A DNA stretch of 64,000 nucleotides. Origin: Ahaetulla prasina (taxonomy: Eukaryota > Chordata > Lepidosauria > Squamata > Colubridae). A program made the position numbers and the translations under genes. Shown here in pieces: positions 59,190 through 64,000 of the stretch (its first letter is position 1; each line of letters starts with the position of its first letter). The notes under the pieces were generated by a model that worked only from the letters and a program-made list of their open reading frames with translations, was not told the DNA's origin and did not search any database. Location: the NCBI RefSeq assembly GCF_028640845.1, contig NC_080539.1, forward strand, positions 193,821,436 through 193,885,435, read 5' to 3'.

Positions 59190-59540
59190 ACAATAGTTGA
59201 CATTGATGGGCGGCAAATCGAGATGGAGATTGACACAGGATCATCCATCACAGTTCTATCCTGGAGCACTGTCCAAGCATCCCTTCCTCACATCCGGAAA
59301 AGCCAGCTGGAGCCCCAATGACTCCAAGTGCGGAACTGCCAAGGAAACTGAATCTCCGTGGAAGGCATCGCAACAGTTACCGTCAACTACAGACCCTACC
59401 AAGAGAAGTTACCGGTCACAATCGTTAGAGGAAAAGTTCCAAGCCTCCTGGTCTGGGACTGGATCCGAGCCTTGGGCATGGGTCTCTACGGAGTCAGGGA
59501 GATTCGCACTAACCGCAACAGCCTGAAAGACAATCTCCTA
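59190..59540 (+). pseudogene. Gypsy-2 aspartic protease
   Basis: One frame reads VDIDGRQIEMEIDTGSSITV, LSWSTVQASLPHIRKSQLEP, with the DTGSS active-site loop at about 59232-59246. A stop near 59320 and a frameshift lead to VEGIATVTVNYRPYQEKLPV and WDWIRALGMGLYGV. The active-site motif is intact, the frame is not. Confidence 0.75.
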
Positions 59541-59559
59541 TGAGAATTCCAGGACATCT

Positions 59560-60330
59560 TTTCCAGACCCCCATCACCTTTAATCTTGACTCTGGGACTT
59601 CCCCGATAAGACTAAAAGCCAGGCGGGTCCCATTCGCGCTAAAGCCAAAAATAGATAAAGAGCTGGCAAACTAGTCCAGCAAGGGATCCTCGTTCCCATC
59701 GACCATGCCAAATGGGAGACACCTATAGTAACCCCCATCAAACCCTACAGGTCCATCCGCATCTGCACGGACTACAAAGCGACCCTAAATAAGGCCCTGC
59801 AGAAGAGCGCTTATCCGGTACCAATTGTGCAGTACCTTCTGCATTCCCTTGGGCTGGGAAATTTTTTTGCAAAATTGGATCTTGCCCAGGCATATCAACA
59901 ATTGCCTGTGGACAATGCCACAGCAGAGGCGCAAACCATTGTAACACTCGGGGCGCTTTTAAGTGCACCCAACTACAATTTGGGGTCAGAGTCGCCCCCA
60001 GACTCTTCCAGAATCTAATGGAAAGACTCCTACAAGGAATTCCCGGGGTGGTTCCATATTTCGACGATGTCCTAGTGTTAGCTGCAAACCATCAGCAGCT
60101 GAAGGACAGGTTGCGAGAGGTCCTGACGATCTTCAGAAACGCGGGACTGCAACTAAAACTTGGGAAATGCCAAATCGGGGTTCCATCCATTGAATTCCTA
60201 GGCTACCGTATAGATCAAGCCAGCATCCACCCCACTGAGTCCAAGGTCAAGGAAATCTGAGAGGCACCCACCCCTCAGGACAAAATTGAACTGCAAGCAT
60301 TCTTGGGCCTCCTAAACTTTTATGCAATCT
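59560..60330 (+). pseudogene. Gypsy-2 reverse transcriptase
   Basis: Shifted frames cover FAKLDLAQAYQQLPVDNATA, MERLLQGIPGVVPYFDDVLV (Asp pair coded at 60063-60068) and LREVLTIFRNAGLQLKLGKC, QIGVPSIEFLGYRID. A stop follows VKEI at 60258-60260. Stops at several points upstream (for example near 59675) show it is dead although the catalytic Asp residues remain. Confidence 0.8.
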
Positions 60331-60479
60331 TCCTCAAACAAAAGCCACCATAGTGGAGCCGCTCCATAGATTATTAGCAAAAAACACACCCTGCATCTGG
60401 GGCAAAGAGGATAGCACAGCGTTCACAAGGATGAAGAGACTACTGACAGAAGACAATCTCTTGATCCAATAAAACCACA

Positions 60480-60846
60480 CCCTCCCCCTGATCCTTGCGA
60501 CGCATCCCCCTTCGGAGTCGGCGCTGTCATAAGTCACCAACTGCCCAACAGTTCCGAAGCACCAATCACCTATTTCTCCCGCACCCTATTCAGTGCTGAG
60601 CGGAATTACAGCCAACTCGACAGGGAAGCCCTAGCCACAATCGCTGGGGTCAAAAAATTTCACGAATACCTATTCGGGAGGAAATTCGAACTCATTACTG
60701 ACCACCGCCCCCTTCTAGGACTGTTGGCGGGGGATCGACTAATACCCATCGCCATGTCACGGAGGTTGACAAGATGGGCAATATTCTTAGCAGTCTACAA
60801 TTACACCTTAGCCCACCACCCTGGCAAAGACTTAAGCCATGCCGAC
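60480..60846 (+). pseudogene. Gypsy-2 RNase H remnant
   Basis: Sequence parallel to 62560-62935: YFSRTL-like, NYSQLDREAL, VKKFHEYLFGRKFELITDHR and MSRRLTRWAIFLAVYNYTLA. It ends at 60846 in the middle of the domain end. Confidence 0.75.
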
Positions 60847-61207
60847 AGTCAGCCTCCACTCCAATCTTCATATCTTTTTGTACTTCTTATATTCAGTTGT
60901 TAGTTAGCATGGGATTTTATTTCTACTGTAAATAGCTCTTGGATTTAAGTTAAGTAGAGAGGGCCCTTTAAGAGTGTCGGTATGACATAATTAAGGGGGG
61001 AGGGGAGATTAATGTTTTGAATTCAACAGGAATGTTTGAGCGCGAACTCTAACGGACATTGCATTCCTGATATGATTGACAGCCAGAGACCTGCGGAAGA
61101 AGATTACCACGGGACCCCGGGAAGGAGCTGGCATTGGACCAGACCTGATGACCACTTGGGGAGGAGGAGGGAGAAATAGGGGGATATAGATTGTTAGCCA
61201 TATTTTG
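60847..61207. other. Unclassified segment between gypsy copies
   Basis: It matches neither gypsy copy. It has purine-rich runs (AATTAAGGGGGGAGGGGAGA near 60990) and GGGAGGAGGAGGGAGAAATA near 61160, which could be LTR-type polypurine tracts, but no paired repeat was found. Confidence 0.35.
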
Positions 61208-61336
61208 TCTCAGATTCAACCTTCGTGCCAGAAAGACCGCATGGCATGGAGGCCAACCAGCCAGCTGCCACCTTTGCGCAGGTGCGACCAAAATGACCAC
61301 ACAAAAAGGACACAAACTCAAACCTAGTCCGGATCA

Positions 61337-61664
61337 GCCAAGCCTGATTGCTGTCAGCTGGGTCTGCAGGCATGAACTGAGGGGGGCAAGAGTCAGGGGA
61401 AGGAGGCCTCGTTATCTCTTTCACCTGGCCTACTTCTGCCTCCTGGAGCTGAGCCAGGGGGGCCAGTGCTTCCGAGGTAAGTCCTGACAGCCCTTCCCCC
61501 TCACTGTCCAAGTCACTTTCTGGCAGCAGGCCTGGCTCCCAGTCACTTTCTGGCAGCAGGCCTGGCTCCCAGTCACTTTCTGGCAGCAGGCCTGGCTCCC
61601 AGTCACTTTCTGGCAGCAGGCCTGGCTCCCAGTCACTTTCTGGCAGCAGGCCTGGCTCCCAGTC
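61337..61664 (-). mobile_element. Fragment of LTR element X inside Gypsy-3
   Basis: It is the same as 63705-63915 plus extra 30-bp repeat units. On the minus strand it holds coding repeats, a purine-rich tract and the first 150 bases of an LTR (start at 61489). At the left junction gypsy and X share TCAGCCAAGCC; at the right they share about GTCACAATC/AGTCAC. Confidence 0.75.
61511..61660 (-). repeat. 30-bp coding minisatellite, 5 units
   Basis: Five identical units of AGTCACTTTCTGGCAGCAGG plus CCTGGCTCCC. On the minus strand each codes the decapeptide DWEPGLLPES in the frame of element X. The right-edge copy has only two full units (63880-63939) and one degenerate. Confidence 0.95.
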
Positions 61665-61799
61665 ACAATCATTCGAGGAAGAGTTCCAAGCCCTAGGCAT
61701 GGGTCTCTACGGAGTCAGGAAGATTCGCACTAAAGCCAAAAATAAAGAGCTGGACAAACTAGTCCAGTAAGGGATCCTCATTGCCATCGACCATGCCAG

Positions 61800-62400
61800 A
61801 TGGGAGACCCCCATAGTAACCCCCATCAAACCCGACGGGTCCATCCGCATCTGCGCAGACTACAAAACGACCTAAATAAGGCCCTGCAGAAGAACACCTA
61901 TCCGGTGCCGATAGTGCAGCACCTACTGCATTCCCTGGGGCCGGGAAAATTTTTTGCAAAATTGGACCTGACCCAGGCATATCAACAATTGCCTGTGGAT
62001 GATGCTACAGCAGAGATGCAAACCATTGTCACACACCGAGGTGCCTTTAAGTGCACCCAACTACAATTTGGGGTCAGCGTTGCCCCCGACCTCTTCCAGA
62101 ATCTAATGGAAAGACTCCTACAAGGAATTCCCGGGATGGTTCCCTATTTCAATGATGTCCTAGTGTCAGCTGCAAACCATCAGCAGCTGAAGGACAGGTT
62201 GCGAGAGGTCCTGATGATCTTCAGAAACACAGGACTGCAACTAAAACTTGGGAAATGCCAAATCGTGGTCCCATCCGTTTAATTCCTAGGCTACTGTATA
62301 GATCAAGCCGGCATCCACCCCACTGAGTCCAAGGTCAAGGCAATCCGGGAGGCACCCACCCCTCAGGACAAAACTGAACTGCAGGCATTCTTGAGCCTCC
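61800..62400 (+). pseudogene. Gypsy-3 reverse transcriptase, catalytic Asp lost
   Basis: Frames show FFAKLDLTQAYQQLPVDDAT, FKCTQLQFGVSVAPDLFQNL and MERLLQGIPGMVPYFNDVLV. The catalytic YFDD box is YFND (AATGAT at 62151-62156), and a stop follows VPSV at 62280. Upstream a one-base deletion near 61872 shifts the frame. Confidence 0.85.
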
Positions 62401-62538
62401 TAAACTTTTATGCAATCTTCCACAAACAAAAGGCCACCATAGTGGAGCTGCTCCTTAGACTATTAGCAAAAAACACACTCTGGTTCTGGGGCAAAGAGGA
62501 AAGCACAGCATTCGCAAGGGTCAAGAGACTACTGACTC

Positions 62539-62982
62539 TTGATCCAATACAACCACACCCTCCCCCTGATCCTTGTTTGCGACGCATCTCCTTTCGGAGT
62601 GGGCACTGTTCTAACCCACCGACTGCCCAACGGTTCTGAGGCACCAATCGCCTATTTCTCCCGCACCCTGTCCAGCGCCGAGCGGAACTACAGCCAACTG
62701 GACAGGGAAGCCCTAGCCGCAGTCGCTGGGGTCAAAAAATTTCAGGAATACCTATTCAGGAGGAAATTTGACCTCATTACTGACCACCGCCCCCTTCTAG
62801 GACTGTTGGCGGGGGATCGACTAATACCCATCGCCATGTCACGGAGGTTGACAAGATGGGCAATATTCTTAGCAGTCTACAATTACACCTTAGCCCACCA
62901 CCCTGGCAAAGACTTAAGCCATGCCGATGCTCTAAGCAGGTGCCCACTTCCGAAGTTGGTAGAGGATCCAACCCCGGGGTGA
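62539..62982 (+). pseudogene. Gypsy-3 RNase H domain
   Basis: A 147-codon frame: LILVCDASPFGVGTVLTHRL, YFSRTLSSAERNYSQLDREA, RKFDLITDHRPLLGLLAGDR and LTRWAIFLAVYNYTLAHHPG, ending HADALSRCPLPKLVEDPTPG. The catalytic Asp (CDAS), Glu (DREAL region) and Asp (TDH) are present. This is the best-preserved domain of the copy. Confidence 0.85.
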
Positions 62983-63179
62983 CCAGCCCTGCTCATTGAC
63001 TCGTTAAGCTCAGGCTCTCTTACATCGGCAGAGGTGGCTAGGGCATCGCGGCGAGACATTACTATCAAGACTGTCATGGGCTGGGTGCAGAGAGGTTGGC
63101 CTAAAGAATGAGTGGCGGGAGAATTCAAACAATTTGAAACAAGAAAAAATGAGCTAACGGCACAAGGGGGTTGTCTTTT

Positions 63180-63414
63180 ATGGAGAGACCGCGTTGTAGT
63201 GCCATCTTGTTTACATGAGAGAGTTTTGGAAATGCTTCACGAGGGCCACCCAGGTATCGTCCGAATGATGGTCTAGCCAGGAGCTATGTATGGTGGCCAA
63301 AAATGGACGCTGATATAGACAACTGGGTAGAACAATGCCATAAATGCCAGGAGTCCAGACCCAACCCCCCCCCACATCCCCACTGTGGGAATGGGACTGT
63401 CCCCGAGGCCCCTG
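63180..63414 (+). pseudogene. Gypsy-3 integrase zinc-binding domain
   Basis: HEGHPGIVRMM (about 63238) then, after a frameshift, MDADIDNWVEQCHKCQESRP give the HHCC finger. The domain is cut by the LTR at 63415, where Gypsy-1 continues with its integrase core. Confidence 0.8.
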
Positions 63415-63858
63415 TGTTATGTCCTCCTCGCCTCTGTCCGAACGATGGCTTAATTAGCCGGCTCTTATCAGATCTGGCAGCAAAAGAGCCAGCATCTGCC
63501 AAGAGCCCTCGTTAGCTGCCAAGATACTGGTGAGTCACAACCTTCAGCTCTAGTCAATCCGTGGATTTGCCTGATACAAAGAGACACACCAGCTCTTGCT
63601 GCCTTTTATATCCTGTGGGGTGTGGCTCCATGACTCAGCACTTCCTAGGCCTGCCCCTCCCCTGCTTCTGTTCCCTTCTCTCCTGCCTACGAAACCTAGG
63701 ATTCAGCCAAGCCTGATTGCTGTCAGCTGGGTCTGCAGGCATGAACTGAGGGGGGCAAGAGTCAGGGGAAGGAGGCCTCGTTATCTCTTTCACCTGGCCT
63801 ACTTCTGCCTCCTGGAGCTGAGCCAGGGGGGCCAGTGCTTCCGAGGTAAGTCCTGACA
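63415..63858 (-). repeat. 3' LTR of element X (444 bp), inserted in Gypsy-3 integrase
   Basis: On the minus strand it begins TGTCAGGACTTACCTC at 63858 and ends GAGGACATAACA at 63415. A TATA motif GGATATAAAAGGC lies near 63605-63617. The purine tract GTGAGGGGGAAGGGC lies just before the LTR start. At 63414 the gypsy sequence stops at GAGGCCCCTG, as shown by comparison with Gypsy-1. The 5' LTR lies beyond the window. Confidence 0.65.
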
Positions 63859-64000
63859 GCCCTTCCCCCTCACTGTCCAAGTCACTTTCTGGCAGCAGGC
63901 CTGGCTCCCAGTCACTTTCTGGCAGCAGGCCCGGCTCCAAGCCACTTTCGGGCATGGGGCCAGGTTCGGGGGCGGGAGCCACAACACCCTGGTCCCGAAT
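63635..64000 (-). CDS. Element X C-terminal protein with decapeptide repeats, running into its LTR
   Basis: The open frame enters from the right edge with MPESGLEPGLLPESDWEPGL, continues DLDSEGEGLSGLTSEALAPL across the polypurine tract into the LTR, and ends RRQERREQKQGRGRPRKC. It is acidic, then strongly basic at the end, like a nucleic-acid-binding tail. I do not recognise the family. If the LTR boundary is right, about 80 residues are encoded by the LTR itself. Confidence 0.45.
   Translation of the reverse strand: MRDQGVVAPAPEPGPMPESGLEPGLLPESDWEPGLLPESDLDSEGEGLSGLTSEALAPLAQLQEAEVGQVKEITRPPSPDSCPPQFMPADPADSNQAWLNPRFRRQERREQKQGRGRPRKC

Larger units (their letters stand above)
58145..60846 (+). 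mobile_element. Gypsy-2, Mag-like Ty3/gypsy copy, degenerate, 3' end missing
   Basis: Leader, gag, protease, RT and part of RNase H follow the 5' LTR in the usual order, broken by many stops and shifts. The sequence stops matching at 60846, inside the motif that in Gypsy-3 continues as HADALSRCPL. Integrase and 3' LTR are absent. It shares about 94% identity by eye with Gypsy-3 across RT. Confidence 0.85.
61208..63414 (+). mobile_element. Gypsy-3, rearranged Mag-like copy
   Basis: It starts inside gag (61208, equal to 59032 onward), then at 61337 changes to a piece of another LTR element (to 61664), then resumes gypsy sequence equal to 59413 onward, with a further deletion before RT. RT, RNase H and the integrase zinc finger follow, until the LTR at 63415 interrupts. 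Protease is largely missing. Confidence 0.8.

Overview
This 64 kb window looks like non-coding, repeat-saturated DNA from a squamate reptile, probably a snake. That is an inference. The grounds are the mix of CR1, L2-type and L1-type LINEs, a Penelope-like element, a tRNA-headed SINE with an L2-like tail, several families of short hAT elements with 8-bp target duplications, Mag-like Ty3/gypsy elements, a Ty1/copia fragment, and long pentamer and tetramer microsatellites. I found no convincing host protein-coding exon, tRNA, rRNA or CRISPR array. Almost every open frame belongs to a retroelement, to a simple repeat, or to chance.

Layout. 1-4.2 kb: Ty1/copia gag with a probable 5' LTR (minus), a CR1 3' end, a 132-bp hAT element, and LINE reverse-transcriptase (RT) pieces. 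7.2-9.2 kb: LINE 3' ends and an (AACAT)n tract. 11.2-12.8 kb: a 5'-truncated L2/Maui-like LINE with a near-intact RT. 16.1-17.1 kb: a Penelope-like fragment with a GIY-YIG domain and inverted terminal repeats, followed by a minus-strand LINE 3' end. 19.3-23.1 kb: a hAT element, a 1.7-kb L1-like ORF1-only insertion with a 15-16-bp target duplication, and an L1 ORF2 C-terminus. 25.4-26.0 kb: two tRNA-type SINEs. 26.1-30.1 kb: a hAT-type element with 8-bp duplications, split by a 2.9-kb minus-strand L2-type LINE. 31-32 kb: hAT and CR1. 34.5-37.5 kb: a 5'-truncated Mag-like gypsy element with a 3' LTR. 39.9-41.4 kb: a young, compact LTR element (two 377-bp LTRs with two differences, GTGTG duplication) whose only recognisable protein domain is a chromodomain. 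41.7-45 kb: hAT, a second L2/Maui copy, A/T-rich DNA, another hAT. 46.5-51.6 kb: (AACAT)n, CR1, and a 4.4-kb array of a 411-bp tandem repeat. 51.9-53.9 kb: a perfect (ATTT)489 tract. 54.3-56.3 kb: CR1 with an ORF1 esterase fragment and endonuclease. 56.6-57.85 kb: a 456-bp unit repeated 2.8 times. 58-64 kb: two degenerate Mag-like gypsy copies, the second rearranged with, and interrupted by, an unclassified LTR element that runs off the right edge.

How the parts relate. CR1, L2-type and L1-type LINEs supply RT; SINE tails resemble the L2-type 3' end and probably depend on it; short hAT elements depend on absent transposases; LTR elements are nested in hAT copies and in each other. The freshest insertions are the chromodomain LTR element and the two Maui-like LINE copies (about 1% apart by eye). 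All autonomous elements seen are truncated, frameshifted or carry stops.
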